DNA from: Enterococcus sp. 5H
Lineage (GTDB): Bacteria > Bacillota > Bacilli > Lactobacillales > Enterococcaceae
Length of the DNA stretch: 64,000 bases
Direction of reading: 5' to 3'
NCBI RefSeq assembly: GCF_028128615.1
Contig: NZ_AMDP01000014.1
Location: forward strand, 142,825-206,824
The notes beneath the pieces were generated by a model. That model saw only the letters and a program-made list of their open reading frames with translations. It had not been told where the DNA came from and did not search any database. The position numbers and the translations under genes were made by a program. This document shows, piece after piece, positions 35,470-44,820 of this stretch (within the stretch, counting starts at the first letter, position 1; each line of letters begins with the position of its first letter).

Positions 35470-35901
35470 ATGACTATTAGAGAAACTAAATTAACAGATA
35501 TCAAAGCAATCAATCACTTGAATACTTTTACATTGCAGCATGAATACCCTTTAGAAGAAGCGGAAAAACAGCTAGTTTATTTATTGTCATCACCAACGAA
35601 TCAATTATTTGTGAAAGAAATCGACGGAAATGTCGTAGGTTATATCCAGCTTGCTGAATATGTATGTACCTATGGACCACGTTTGATGAATGTTTTGGGT
35701 CTTGCTGTAGAACCAGCTTGTCACAACCAAGGGATTGGTAAAGCATTGCTAATCCATGCAGAAGAATGGGCAAAAGAAAGTGGGGCTGATGGAATTAGAC
35801 TGAATTCTGGATTAGAGCGAACGCAAGCGCATAAATTTTATGAGCACTTAGGCTACAAAGAGGTGAAAAAACAAATTAATTTTAATAAGTTATTCAATTA
35901 G
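35470..35901 (+). CDS. GNAT-family N-acetyltransferase
   Basis: 143 residues with the GNAT order: ETKLTDIKAINHLN (first helix), VGYIQLAEYV (strand 4 region), LGLAVEPACHNQGIGKALLIHAEEWA (acetyl-CoA pyrophosphate loop NQGIGKA), and GLERTQAHKFYEHLGYKEV at the end. GGGAGG lies upstream. It seems monocistronic. The acceptor substrate cannot be predicted; small-molecule or antibiotic acetylation and protein acetylation are all possible. Confidence 0.88.
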   Translation: MTIRETKLTDIKAINHLNTFTLQHEYPLEEAEKQLVYLLSSPTNQLFVKEIDGNVVGYIQLAEYVCTYGPRLMNVLGLAVEPACHNQGIGKALLIHAEEWAKESGADGIRLNSGLERTQAHKFYEHLGYKEVKKQINFNKLFN

Positions 35902-35984
35902 AGCGAGATTTTTTCAAATAAGACATCCAGAAGATATAATGAAATTAGGAATTATATTATTGAAACAAGAAAGGATGAATTAGA

Positions 35985-36848
35985 ATGCCAAAATTTTCTC
36001 CATGTTTATGGTTTGATGGAAGTGTGGAAGCTGCTGCAGAATTTTATGCGGATGCATTTGAACAAGGAAAAATCAATCATGTAGACTATTATGTTGATAG
36101 TGAGCATCAGCCAAAAGGATCTGTTTTAACTGTAACGATGACAATTGCCGGACAAGAATTCATTTTGTTAAACGGTGGACCAGAGTTTGATTTTACACCA
36201 GCTATTTCATTTTATGTAGAATGTGAAACAGAAGAACAAATTGACCAACTTTGGAATAAGCTGAGCCAAAATGGTACTGTTTTAATGGAATACGGAGAGT
36301 ATCCATTTAGTCCTAAATTTGGCTGGTTAAACGATCAATACGGAGTTTCATGGCAATTGGTGTTGGCAGAGCGACCTCAATCAGTAACGCCTGCATTTTT
36401 ATTTACGCAAGATAAGTCAGGAAAAGCTGAAGCAGCAATGAATAACTGGATTGATATATTTGGTGATGGTCATGTGGAATATGTTGAAAAAAATCCAGAT
36501 GGAACAGTTGCTCAAGGTCTATTTACAATGCATGGACAACCTTTTAGAGTAATGGATGGTGGTGCGGTAGATCATGCGTTTACCTTTACAATGGCGACAT
36601 CTTTTTACGTTTATTGTAAAGATCAAGCAGAAATTGACCGTTTATGGTTAGCCGTTACGACTAAAGGAAAAGAGTGGCCTTGTGGCTGGATGGAAGATGA
36701 GTACGGCGTATGTTGGCAGACAGTGACACAAGATATGGGAAAATTATTGGATAACTCTGATCCGGATCGCGCATATCGGGTAATGCAGGAATTGTATAAA
36801 ATGAAACGAATTGATTTGGCAAAATTGAAAGAAGCGTATGAAGCATAA
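35985..36848 (+). CDS. Two-domain PhnB-like VOC protein
   Basis: 287 residues built from two PhnB/DUF1338-like VOC modules (old name 3-demethylubiquinone methyltransferase family). Module 1: FSPCLWFDGSVEAAAEFYADAF and GQEFILLNGGPEFDFTPAISFYV. Module 2 repeats the plan: TPAFLFTQDKSGKAEAAMNNW and GQPFRVMDGGAVDHAFTFTMATSFYVYC. Each ends in a KFGWLNDQYGVSWQ- or EDEYGVCWQT-type block. AAGGAT precedes the ATG. The family has no agreed enzymatic role; metal-binding and resistance functions are known for relatives. Confidence 0.85.
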   Translation: MPKFSPCLWFDGSVEAAAEFYADAFEQGKINHVDYYVDSEHQPKGSVLTVTMTIAGQEFILLNGGPEFDFTPAISFYVECETEEQIDQLWNKLSQNGTVLMEYGEYPFSPKFGWLNDQYGVSWQLVLAERPQSVTPAFLFTQDKSGKAEAAMNNWIDIFGDGHVEYVEKNPDGTVAQGLFTMHGQPFRVMDGGAVDHAFTFTMATSFYVYCKDQAEIDRLWLAVTTKGKEWPCGWMEDEYGVCWQTVTQDMGKLLDNSDPDRAYRVMQELYKMKRIDLAKLKEAYEA

Positions 36849-36871
36849 TTTTAAATAATGTTGATTGAAGT

Positions 36872-36918
36872 AAAAATACCTTGATAATTTAGCTTAAAGC
36901 TAATTTTCGGGGTATTTT
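36872..36918 (+). terminator. Terminator after the VOC gene
   Basis: AAAAATACC pairs with GGTATTTT, with an inner TTAGCTT/AAGCTAA stem. T-run is short. Confidence 0.65.
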
Positions 36919-36925
36919 CAGTGTA

Positions 36926-36981
36926 TTATTTTCTGAATGTTCAGAAAATAACTTTACATTTATTCCATTATGTTATAAAAT
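36926..36981 (+). promoter_or_regulatory. Bacteriocin promoter with 26-nt palindrome
   Basis: A perfect palindrome TTATTTTCTGAA-TG-TTCAGAAAATAA (36926-36951) ends one base before TTTACA (36953-36958), which with a 17-bp spacer and TAAAAT (36976-36981) makes a promoter. The arms contain CodY-like TTCTGAA/TTCAGAA cores, but the two-base centre also fits an activator binding next to -35. Confidence 0.65.
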
Positions 36982-37011
36982 AATTACATAAAAAGAAAGG
37001 AGTTGTTTATA

Positions 37012-37296
37012 ATGAAGAATTTGAAAAGAAAAGTTTTAGTAGTTGGTGCATTGTTATTTTTATTCGGGGGTGGAGTATCTGCTGCAGCTGTTGCTTTTAA
37101 TACTTTTTACGGTGGTGTAACGGGGGTTCCAGGATATGGTACAACTTGGGGTTCGTATCATCCTAGAGGTAAACGTGTGTATGTGACAGCTAAAGGTAAA
37201 ACAACTAGGACTAGTTACGCAAGTTCAGGTGGATCGGCAAATGCAACTGTTCAACGTGCGTTTAGCGGAAATAAATCATATTGGGGAAATGCGTAA
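37012..37296 (+). CDS. Lactococcin 972-family bacteriocin precursor
   Basis: 94 residues: a Sec-type signal peptide (about 1-28, KKVLVVGALLFLFGGGVSAAA region) followed by a Gly/Tyr/Ser/Thr-rich mature part with YGGVTGVPGYGTTWGSYHPRGKRVY and a C-terminal NKSYWGNA, matching lactococcin 972. That bacteriocin binds lipid II and blocks septum formation. ATG 37012 is 9 bp after AAAGGAG; the TTG at 37003 is not needed. The two following genes encode the membrane protein and ATPase always found with this family, thought to give export or immunity. Confidence 0.9.
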   Translation: MKNLKRKVLVVGALLFLFGGGVSAAAVAFNTFYGGVTGVPGYGTTWGSYHPRGKRVYVTAKGKTTRTSYASSGGSANATVQRAFSGNKSYWGNA

Positions 37297-37305
37297 ATAA
37301 ATATC

Positions 37306-37368
37306 GAGACAGAAGTAACTCTTTTCTAATTTTTTAGGATTGAATACCTCTGTCTCAATTTTATTTTA
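37306..37368 (+). terminator. Attenuating terminator after the bacteriocin gene
   Basis: GAGACAGA pairs with TCTGTCTC, followed by AATTTTATTTTA. Read-through would reach the transporter genes, giving more bacteriocin than transporter mRNA. Confidence 0.7.
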
Positions 37369-37387
37369 TCATTTGAAGGAAAATAGT

Positions 37388-39373
37388 ATGAAAAAAATTT
37401 ATCGAGTATTACTAATTATCACTTTATTTTGCTTATTTTATACGTTATCGGTTATTTTAAAAGAGTCAGTTGATTTATCAATACCAAGTGTCAAAGCAAC
37501 AATTGAAGTTGAAGAATGGGATAGAGAAACTAGTGCAAAAGAGATATATTTAGCATTGAAAAGCTACGCTCAAGCGAATAATGTTGATGTACATAAAATA
37601 GTATTCAGTACTGATTCAGAAGGTGATGAACTCAAAAAAATATTTACATTTTCAGTGGGAGAAAAATCTAATTATTCATATAACAGTACAGATTTTCAAA
37701 CAAAAGTCCTTTTTTTCGATAGTAGTGAACTAACTAATGAAAATGTAGTAGGAAGTTATGCTTTAACCGAAAAATTACCTCAAAGTGCTAAAGCAGATTT
37801 TGAATCTTTAGGTCTGATAGTGAATATTGAAAAAGTCAGTGTGGTATTACTTTTTTTAGGCAGTTTATTTTCTACTATAGGTTTATTGTCTACTATTCTA
37901 ATTTTTGCAACTATGTTAGCAAATGTTTTTAGTAAAATTGCTCAGATGAAAAAGTATGGGATTTGGGAGATACATGGAAAAAGTATTACTTTATTATCTT
38001 TCAAAGAAGATGTGTTTGATATTGTAATCATAACTTGTAGTGTTGCTGTATTCATTTTTATGTATCCTGTATTTTGGAAAATATATTTACTTATCGGCAT
38101 AATCATTATTCTTTGTACGTCTTTACTCAATACGGGAACGTCTATGCTGGTTTGTAAATCAGAAAAGACAATAGAAAAGATTAAAGGGAAAAGACCATCT
38201 AATGTATCTATTGGACTAAATTTAGCCCTAAAAATAGTTATCCTAGTTGTATTTGTTTTTTTCGCTGCAAGTCTTTCAGCTGAATTGAAAAAAAATAATG
38301 AAGCATATAAAGGACTTTCGCAATGGGAGAAAAATAGTAACTATCACCAATTACATTTTAGTAATGCAACAACATTATTTCCAAATGCAAATAAATCTGA
38401 ACTAGAACGAAAAAAGGAATTTATGGAGATCAATAAAAAGTTATATCCTTTGTTTGAAGAGGCTGAAAGTAACGGTGGAATATTAGCTGTAAACAACGAA
38501 TATTTTTTAAATGAAGTAGGTGGAAGCTCATTATATATAGATTCTGTGCCTTTTATGACAATTAATCATAATTTTTTAAAAATTTCTTCAATTATGGATT
38601 ATGCAGGAAACAAGTTGAACTCATTATCAGATAATAAATTTTACGTTCTAATTCCTGAAAAAGAAAAAGTTCAAACGAAAAGGATTGAACAAGAAGCAGA
38701 AGAAGTAATTTCTATCTACCAAAATTTATACGATGAATCCTCTAAGAATTTTAAAGGAGAATTGGAGACGATTTATGTTGAGTCTGACCAAGAAGTATTC
38801 AATTTTAATGCTGAATACCCAGAGTATAGTTTATCTAAAAACCCAATTATATTAGTCGTTTCACTGAAAGCAATTGGTACTAATATTGGAAATCTAATCG
38901 CAAACGTTTCTCAGGGACAATACTTATTTTCAAATAAAGATCAGGTCAATCAATTTATTGAAAATAATAAGTTAGAAGAAGAGTTTTTTGGACTAATTTC
39001 AGCTCAAGATTCTGCTATCAATATGCTAAAGAGAAATCGACAGGAATACTCATTGAAGATTGTATCTTTGGTTATTTTGTTTATTATTTTTATAGTAGTT
39101 CAATTTTATATTAGTTTATCTTATGTTGAATTAAATCAAAAAAAATTATTTTTGCAATACATATTTGGAATGAGTTTTTTTACTAGACATTATCTATATT
39201 GTCTAATTGTTTTGTTAGTATCATTTACTACATTAGGGTTCATAACAAGTTTTGATAAAGAATATTTTCCTATTGTTTGCAGCTTGATAATTTTTGAAAC
39301 GATCTTGCTATTTTTTACAATTATTATTTCAGAAAAGATCAAACGTTTAGATATTATAAAAAAGGAGAACTAA
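37388..39373 (+). CDS. Lactococcin 972-associated integral membrane protein (DUF1430 type)
   Basis: 661 residues. One membrane helix at the N-terminus, a large extracytoplasmic region (about 25-150), a cluster of helices (about 155-310), a second large outside domain (about 320-555) and three C-terminal helices, an FtsX/MacB-like permease layout. This is the bacteriocin-associated membrane family next to lactococcin 972 genes. It pairs with the ATPase downstream for immunity or export. ATG 37388 follows AAGGAAAA; the earlier ATG at 37340 lies within the terminator and was rejected. Confidence 0.82.
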   Translation: MKKIYRVLLIITLFCLFYTLSVILKESVDLSIPSVKATIEVEEWDRETSAKEIYLALKSYAQANNVDVHKIVFSTDSEGDELKKIFTFSVGEKSNYSYNSTDFQTKVLFFDSSELTNENVVGSYALTEKLPQSAKADFESLGLIVNIEKVSVVLLFLGSLFSTIGLLSTILIFATMLANVFSKIAQMKKYGIWEIHGKSITLLSFKEDVFDIVIITCSVAVFIFMYPVFWKIYLLIGIIIILCTSLLNTGTSMLVCKSEKTIEKIKGKRPSNVSIGLNLALKIVILVVFVFFAASLSAELKKNNEAYKGLSQWEKNSNYHQLHFSNATTLFPNANKSELERKKEFMEINKKLYPLFEEAESNGGILAVNNEYFLNEVGGSSLYIDSVPFMTINHNFLKISSIMDYAGNKLNSLSDNKFYVLIPEKEKVQTKRIEQEAEEVISIYQNLYDESSKNFKGELETIYVESDQEVFNFNAEYPEYSLSKNPIILVVSLKAIGTNIGNLIANVSQGQYLFSNKDQVNQFIENNKLEEEFFGLISAQDSAINMLKRNRQEYSLKIVSLVILFIIFIVVQFYISLSYVELNQKKLFLQYIFGMSFFTRHYLYCLIVLLVSFTTLGFITSFDKEYFPIVCSLIIFETILLFFTIIISEKIKRLDIIKKEN

Positions 39374-39381
39374 AAGACACG

Positions 39382-39987
39382 ATGTTGAGAATTAACAATA
39401 TAGGTAAAAAGTATAGAAACAATTATATATTTAAAAATTTATCATTTACTATTGCTCCCGGGGAAATGCTGGGAATAATAGGTGCTAGTGGATGTGGCAA
39501 AACAACCTTGCTTAACTGTATAGGACAACTTGAAAAATTAACACATGGTTCAATTATTTATGGTGACAATCAAATTACCAAAAAGAATAAGAAAAATTTT
39601 TTTAAATATGAAGCAGGTTTTTTATTTCAAAATTTTGCTTTAATGGACAATGAAACGGTCAAAGAAAATCTAAAAATTGTTTCGGATGATGAAAGTAGAA
39701 TAAAGTCGTTGTTGAAAAAACATGGAATAGGGGAATTATTAAATTCAAAAGTGTATGAGTTAAGTGGTGGAGAACAACAACGGGTAGCACTTGTTAGATT
39801 AATTTTGAAAAATCCTAAAATAATTTTTGCTGATGAACCAACGGCGTCTTTGGATAAGAAGAATGGTGAATTTGTTATGGAGGTTTTAAAAGATTTTAGT
39901 AGTCAAGGGAAAATTGTTTTAGTTGTGACTCATAATCAAGATTTTATTAAATATTTTGATAGAATTATCAATTTAGATGAAGAATAA
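39382..39987 (+). CDS. ABC ATPase, lactococcin 972 export/immunity type
   Basis: 201 residues. Walker A GASGCGKTTL (about 37-46), Q-loop FLFQNFALM, signature LSGGEQQRVALVRL, Walker B IIFADEPTASLD and switch His in VTHNQD are all intact. It lies 8 bp after the membrane protein gene; the GGAG box is 14 bp from ATG 39382, a little long, and TTG 39385 is an alternative. MacB/LolD-like, it should energise the permease encoded upstream. Confidence 0.9.
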   Translation: MLRINNIGKKYRNNYIFKNLSFTIAPGEMLGIIGASGCGKTTLLNCIGQLEKLTHGSIIYGDNQITKKNKKNFFKYEAGFLFQNFALMDNETVKENLKIVSDDESRIKSLLKKHGIGELLNSKVYELSGGEQQRVALVRLILKNPKIIFADEPTASLDKKNGEFVMEVLKDFSSQGKIVLVVTHNQDFIKYFDRIINLDEE

Positions 39988-40112
39988 ATGGTTCATAAAT
40001 TAAGTAAAGCTACAGTTTAAAATCATACTATGGGTAGCTAGTAAAAACTACAATTAGACTACTAAGACAACGTTTACCATGAACTTTTTAATGGATAATG
40101 TTTGGTATGATA

Positions 40113-40180
40113 ATGCAGCTTATTTTTTACCAGCGTTTATTCGGATGTAGTATGTGACGTAAAACTAATTTTCCAGTTTA
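40113..40180. repeat. Relic of the modular repeat family (left-end fragment)
   Basis: GCAGCTTATTTTTTACCAGCG followed by TTTATTCGGATGTAGTATG and AAAACTAATTTTCCAGTTT aligns, with scattered changes, to the inverted left end of copy D (GCTTTTTTCTCGCCG, TTTATTCGGATCTAGTGAG, AAAACTGATTTTTAGTTTT). The hairpin pairing is degraded and the other end is gone. Confidence 0.65.
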
Positions 40181-40182
40181 AA

Positions 40183-40231
40183 TATGCGCCCGTAAATTTG
40201 TATTTTTCACATACAAATTTACGGGCGCATA
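40183..40231. terminator. Perfect 21-bp bidirectional hairpin
   Basis: TATGCGCCCGTAAATTTGTAT pairs perfectly with its complement across a 7-nt loop. It lies between the convergent ABC ATPase and isomerase genes and is the evident terminator for both. Confidence 0.8.
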
Positions 40232-40249
40232 CTATTTTAACCTATATGC

Positions 40250-41299
40250 TTATTTAGAATTCCTTTTCGCAAAAGGCTGATATGCAATACCACGACTTTC
40301 ACACCAATGAATAATTTCGCTTGAAAAAATTATATCTGTTGTTATTAATTCAGCAGTATTCTTTTTACCAAGTAAAGTATATAGCATTTTCAGCTCGTCT
40401 TCCCATTGATGAATAAGTTCAATTGTGTCATCTAAACCATAGATCATCAGATGGTTCAAAATAGTCCCAGCAACTCCCGCACTTTTTGCCCCTAAACTCA
40501 GAGCTTTCACAATATCAAAAGATTGTCGAATGCCACCCGAAGCTAGGATAGTTACATCTCGTTGCCAATTCGCGGATTCTAACAGAGAGAGAACGGTTGA
40601 TTGTCCCCAATCTGTTAAGAAATTTAACTCTCTTTTTTTTCGACGTGCATTTTCAATTTGAGTAAAACTTGTTCCACCTTGTCCACTAACGTCAATCGCT
40701 TTAACACCACGCCAGACTAATTGTTCAATGGTTTCACTACTCATACCAAAGCCGACTTCTTTGACAATGACTGGTACAGGTAAATGAGCAACAATATCTT
40801 CAATATTATCCAACCAACCATGGAAATTTCGGTCACCTTCCGGCATAACAAGTTCTTGTGGTAGGTTGATATGGATTTGCAGGCCGTTAGCATCCAGTAA
40901 ATCAACAGCTCTTTTGGCTTCTTCTAAAGAAAGCCCCGCACCGATATTTGCCCAAATAACACCGTTTGGGTTTTCTTTGCGCATGATTTGATAAGTCTCT
41001 TTTAAACTTGGATCTTTTAAAGCAGCATTTACTGAGCCAATAGCAGTCATAACACCAGTTTCTCTAGCAATAATTCCTAACTGCTGATTGATTTCTTTAG
41101 CACGTTCACTCCCGCCTGTCATGGCATTGATGTAAAAAGGTTGTTTGAAGGATAATCCGCAAAATGATGTTGAAAGGTCAACTTCATCTATAGCTGTTTC
41201 TGAAAATGAATGATGTACAAAGCGAATCTGATCAAAATCATTGCTTTTTTCTTTATGAAAAGCTTTGGCTAATGAGATGTGTTCATCTTTTCGATTCAT
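40250..41299 (-). CDS. fni: Isopentenyl-diphosphate isomerase type 2
   Basis: 349 residues, FMN- and NADPH-dependent type 2 enzyme that interconverts IPP and DMAPP. Landmarks: [11 protein letters not shown] at the start, [37 protein letters not shown] (FMN phosphate loop) and [18 protein letters not shown] 41299 follows AAGGAG and overlaps the end of the phosphomevalonate kinase gene; a longer version would add 18 residues absent from the family. It is the last gene of the mevalonate operon. Terminated by the 40183 hairpin. Confidence 0.95.
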   Translation of the reverse strand: MNRKDEHISLAKAFHKEKSNDFDQIRFVHHSFSETAIDEVDLSTSFCGLSFKQPFYINAMTGGSERAKEINQQLGIIARETGVMTAIGSVNAALKDPSLKETYQIMRKENPNGVIWANIGAGLSLEEAKRAVDLLDANGLQIHINLPQELVMPEGDRNFHGWLDNIEDIVAHLPVPVIVKEVGFGMSSETIEQLVWRGVKAIDVSGQGGTSFTQIENARRKKRELNFLTDWGQSTVLSLLESANWQRDVTILASGGIRQSFDIVKALSLGAKSAGVAGTILNHLMIYGLDDTIELIHQWEDELKMLYTLLGKKNTAELITTDIIFSSEIIHWCESRGIAYQPFAKRNSK

Positions 41300-42380
41300 T
41301 TTTCTCCTTCTTTCCGTAAGAGTATACATGTAATGGCAGCGGGGTAATCCCATCTTTTTCCCAAGCAGTCATTAAAGGAAGAATTCCTGATTTTTGCTTA
41401 AAGATTACAATACCGCAATCACCACCGCCGGCACCAGAAGATTTAGCTGCTCCGCCATAAGGTTCAGCTAAATCACATAATTTTTTTAATGCTGGCGTTT
41501 CAATTGCGACACCAGTTATTGACGTTAATTGTTGAAGCAATAGTCTGTTTTGACCAATTTGTTTTTGGATTAAAGAAATATTTTGCGAATGAAAACCATC
41601 AATCATTGTCTCAACACAGCTTTTACTTTGATCCAGAAATTGTTGATAAGCGATTTCTTGAACTTCTTTTGATTGATTAACTTGATCGACCAAATCAGAT
41701 GTTGATGCAGGGCTGCCTGTCCAGCCAATAAGCAGACGTAATTTTTTAGGAACAGTTAACGGCTTAATCATTAATTTTGGCCATGATATTTGAAGTAAAT
41801 CGGTCAAACTCATTTTATTAGTTTGATCCTTTATCCATTGGTGATCAAAAGTAGAAAAAGCAATCCAGCCGCCATAACAACTAGCAGCAATGTCTCCACA
41901 AGAACCATTTCCTTGAACTTCTAGATGTGCAAGAGCAGATAATTTAAAGATATCTGCTTCAGTTAAATGTAAATCATAAAGTAAACCTAAGGCTTTCACA
42001 GTTGCAACAGTAACTGCACCGCTGGAACCTAAACCATATTTTCGACCATTGGAATTATCTAATTCACTTGTTACCTTTAAGTGATAGAAAGACAATTTTT
42101 TATTTTGTTCTTGGGCATATTTTTCAGTTAGACGTATCGCAGCTAGTACATAGTGAAACGGGTTTTCCCGAATATCTAAGACTAGTTCATTATTTTTTCT
42201 TGTCCAACGAACAGGAAGTGAGCTATATTGGGCTGACTGAATACTACCTACGTTTTCAGCTGTATCAAGAGTTACCGTGACAAATTGATCGACTGCAACT
42301 AGAATTGCAGGATGTCCCGGCTCTACAACGGCATATTCTCCAGCAATAAATAATTTTCCCGGCGTCATAACTTCTATCAT
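41283..42380 (-). CDS. mvaK2: Phosphomevalonate kinase
   Basis: 365-residue GHMP kinase that turns phosphomevalonate into diphosphomevalonate. N-terminal substrate motif [28 protein letters not shown]-binding motif [16 protein letters not shown] (about 110-125) and C-terminal [15 protein letters not shown] (motif 3) are all present. It is translationally coupled to mvaD upstream (4-bp overlap) and to fni downstream. Confidence 0.95.
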   Translation of the reverse strand: MIEVMTPGKLFIAGEYAVVEPGHPAILVAVDQFVTVTLDTAENVGSIQSAQYSSLPVRWTRKNNELVLDIRENPFHYVLAAIRLTEKYAQEQNKKLSFYHLKVTSELDNSNGRKYGLGSSGAVTVATVKALGLLYDLHLTEADIFKLSALAHLEVQGNGSCGDIAASCYGGWIAFSTFDHQWIKDQTNKMSLTDLLQISWPKLMIKPLTVPKKLRLLIGWTGSPASTSDLVDQVNQSKEVQEIAYQQFLDQSKSCVETMIDGFHSQNISLIQKQIGQNRLLLQQLTSITGVAIETPALKKLCDLAEPYGGAAKSSGAGGGDCGIVIFKQKSGILPLMTAWEKDGITPLPLHVYSYGKKEKNESKR

Positions 42381-43375
42381 AATTTTTCTGCTCCTTCCAC
42401 TGGTATTAAAGCAATTTCGGGTCCAGCATTCGCAGTTATCAATTGCGATTTCGCAAAATGATCTGCAAAAAATGTTTTTAAAGCAGTCAGATTTTTCTTT
42501 TCTACTAAAATTTTAACATTTGGACCAGCATCCATTGTAAAATAGCATGGAATTCCTTGTTGACGCATCTGACGTACTAATTGCATAACTTTGATGCTTT
42601 CAGGTGACCAATAAGTAAATGGGGGGACGGCAGCTAATGTTGTCCCATGCATGCGCAAACCGTTTGCTTCGGTCACTTCACCAAGCTTAATAAAGTCTTT
42701 TTCTGCAATAGCTTTTTTAGCGGTGACTAAATCTTCTTCAGTGGTTTTCAGCCAGCCAGAATAAAAACTTGATGTTTCAACAGTGCGGCGCATACCGTCA
42801 CGACTGGAAATATCTTTTACTCCATCATCAACTAAAACAAACAGCATCGCTAAATCATTTTCCCAACCGTCAGAATCAATCGCTTTTCCGAAAGAGGTTT
42901 GGTCCGAATCGCCTTTTTTCCATTCAGCAAAACCACCAAAAATACTACGGCAGGCAGAACCCGATCCGCGTCGAGCTAAACGAGATAAATCTTTTGGACT
43001 TAAATTTAAATTTAAGGCTTCACTGCAAGCACCTGCAAGAGCCGCTAAACCGCTGGCAGAAGAGGCTAATCCAGCTGCTGTTGGTACAAAATTTTTACTA
43101 TCTACTTTGGCAAACAACGATACATCTTGTTGTTGACGAACAAGGGATAAAAATTTAGCTACTTTAGCTGTTTGTTTCGTATTTTGTTTTATGCCATCTA
43201 AATAAAAGATATCTTCCGTTAATTCTTCATCAAAAATCACACTGGTTTCGGTATAAAAAGCATCTAAAGTTAATGAAAGGCTGCTATTCATAGGTAAAAT
43301 TAATTCTTCATCCTTTTTACCCCAGTATTTGATTAATGCAATATTTGTATAGGCGCGTGCTTTACCAACGTACAT
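42377..43375 (-). CDS. mvaD: Diphosphomevalonate decarboxylase
   Basis: 332 residues. GHMP fold with the family start ARAYTNIALIKYWGKKDEELILPMNSSLSLTLD, the ATP/Mg motif PTAAGLASSASGLAALAGA, and RRGSGSACRSIFGGFAEW. It removes water and CO2 from diphosphomevalonate to give IPP. ATG 43375 is preceded by GAGGTG and overlaps the mevalonate kinase stop by one base (TAATG), a re-initiation arrangement; the ten extra upstream codons are excluded. Confidence 0.95.
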   Translation of the reverse strand: MYVGKARAYTNIALIKYWGKKDEELILPMNSSLSLTLDAFYTETSVIFDEELTEDIFYLDGIKQNTKQTAKVAKFLSLVRQQQDVSLFAKVDSKNFVPTAAGLASSASGLAALAGACSEALNLNLSPKDLSRLARRGSGSACRSIFGGFAEWKKGDSDQTSFGKAIDSDGWENDLAMLFVLVDDGVKDISSRDGMRRTVETSSFYSGWLKTTEEDLVTAKKAIAEKDFIKLGEVTEANGLRMHGTTLAAVPPFTYWSPESIKVMQLVRQMRQQGIPCYFTMDAGPNVKILVEKKNLTALKTFFADHFAKSQLITANAGPEIALIPVEGAEKL

Positions 43376-44319
43376 TATTTTTTCACCTCTAATGATTGAA
43401 TCCATGTTTTTTTTGCTCCAGAATCTGCTAGAGCTTTTGCAATAATGATTGCTTGCTCTTTTGAATCACTCAATGCAATCATGCAACCGCCACGACCACC
43501 GCCAGTAAGCTTTGCACCTATAGCGCCATGATCTTTAGCTGTTGAAACTAGTTGATCCAGTTGTTGATTACTAACAGTTAGTGCTTGAAGCTGTTTTTGT
43601 GCTTGATCCATACTTGCACCAAGTAAATGGATATCATCTGTCAAAATAGCTTGCTTAGCTAGCTTGGTTAAACGTCCTAATTCAGTGATATGACGTGAAA
43701 CAGTCTTTTTATTTTGTTTAAAAAGATGAGCTACATCTTTAACTGCTTCTCTAGTCTGCCCTTTGATACCTGTGTCAGCAACAATCAAGTATCCTTTAGA
43801 TACATTCATTGAAAAAGTCTCTAGGGAATGACCTTTAATAAAAAAGATCGGTTCATCTCCACTGGTTGCAGCAGCATCAATCCCACTAGGATTACCATGC
43901 GCAATTTTTTCCGCAAAATTAACTAGTGGTAATAATAATTCTGGTGAACATTCAGCATCGAAAAAATCAAACAACGCACGAACGATAGAAACGGCAACCG
44001 CAGCGCTAGAACCCATTCCGCGTTCTGGGGGAATAGAGCTAGTGATGGTTATCTTCAAAGGTACGTTCTCTTGATGAAGAGCAATCAAGGCTTGATTAAT
44101 TACTTCTTTAACACTTTTTAACTGCGACGGAAAATCTGCCAATTCTCCGGAAAAATAGTGACAATCCAAAGTCGTGACAGTTGCAAGTGCTATATTTGTT
44201 GTGATTACGGCTTCTTTGAAAGGGAAGGCAATAGCTGGTTCACCATATACTACAGAATGTTCGCCCATCAAAATTATTTTACCTGTTGCTTGACCGTAAC
44301 CAGTTTTTTCTTTGTTCAT
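43375..44319 (-). CDS. mvk: Mevalonate kinase
   Basis: 314-residue GHMP kinase phosphorylating mevalonate. Landmarks: GKIILMGEHSVVYGEPAIAFP, PPERGMGSSAAVAVSIVRAL (ATP loop), GNPSGIDAAAT with catalytic Asp, and AKLTGGGRGGCMIAL. ATG 44319 (MNKEKTGYG) matches the family; the 26 residues that a longer frame would add are hydrophobic and unlike the family. An AAGGA box lies about 12 bp upstream. First gene of the operon; the HMG-CoA synthase and reductase genes are not in the window. Confidence 0.94.
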   Translation of the reverse strand: MNKEKTGYGQATGKIILMGEHSVVYGEPAIAFPFKEAVITTNIALATVTTLDCHYFSGELADFPSQLKSVKEVINQALIALHQENVPLKITITSSIPPERGMGSSAAVAVSIVRALFDFFDAECSPELLLPLVNFAEKIAHGNPSGIDAAATSGDEPIFFIKGHSLETFSMNVSKGYLIVADTGIKGQTREAVKDVAHLFKQNKKTVSRHITELGRLTKLAKQAILTDDIHLLGASMDQAQKQLQALTVSNQQLDQLVSTAKDHGAIGAKLTGGGRGGCMIALSDSKEQAIIIAKALADSGAKKTWIQSLEVKK

Positions 44320-44383
44320 TATAGTAAACAGTCCTTTTATTAAAATATCAAATGATTTATATACTAAGATGTACCACACAAGA

Positions 44384-44632
44384 TCATAGTTTAACACTTA
44401 TCCTATTAAGAGTACCACAAACGATTCCTACGAGCAAAGCACCAAAAAGATTAATTGTATTAGCATTTGTGAAGTTAAGTAGTAAATAAGTACGACCAAT
44501 AGTCAAAAAAAGTTGTGAAAAACTTTCTTCAATATAACGCAAATAACTAGTATCACATGTGGTTGCTATTAAAGTAAGTACGGTTTTTTGTATGTAAAGT
44601 GACGAAAACAAATTAGCAAGAAGTGTTTTCAA
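44384..44632 (-). CDS. Doubtful small membrane protein upstream of mvk
   Basis: 82 codons from a TTG start without a Shine-Dalgarno. The C-terminal part (INLFGALLVGIVCGTLNRI) resembles the NLxGxFLxG motif of CrcB/Fluc fluoride channels, but the protein stops where CrcB would continue, and the N-terminal half does not fit. It could be a crcB remnant or chance. No other gene is seen in 44320-44820; TATTATA-like and AT-rich tracts before mvk and the amidase probably hold their promoters. Confidence 0.25.
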   Translation of the reverse strand: MKTLLANLFSSLYIQKTVLTLIATTCDTSYLRYIEESFSQLFLTIGRTYLLLNFTNANTINLFGALLVGIVCGTLNRISVKL

Positions 44633-44820
44633 CTTAGACTAGTTTACCAAAAAAGTGGATGAAGTAAAATCATTAGATTCTTTTTTAAGGAGAAAATTAA
44701 GAAGTTAATTGAAATGACGTGATGTAATTAAAAGAATAGTATCATTTTTTCTGTTTAAGGATCATTTAAGTTTCTAGTTTTATCATTAAAAGTGAGACAA
44801 GAGACTGTGGAGGTTTGAAA

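Noticed and set aside
42769..43158. 129-codon frame opposite mvaD
   Set aside because: Antisense shadow of a clearly conserved gene; Gln/His/Leu-rich composition typical of reversed AT-rich coding DNA.
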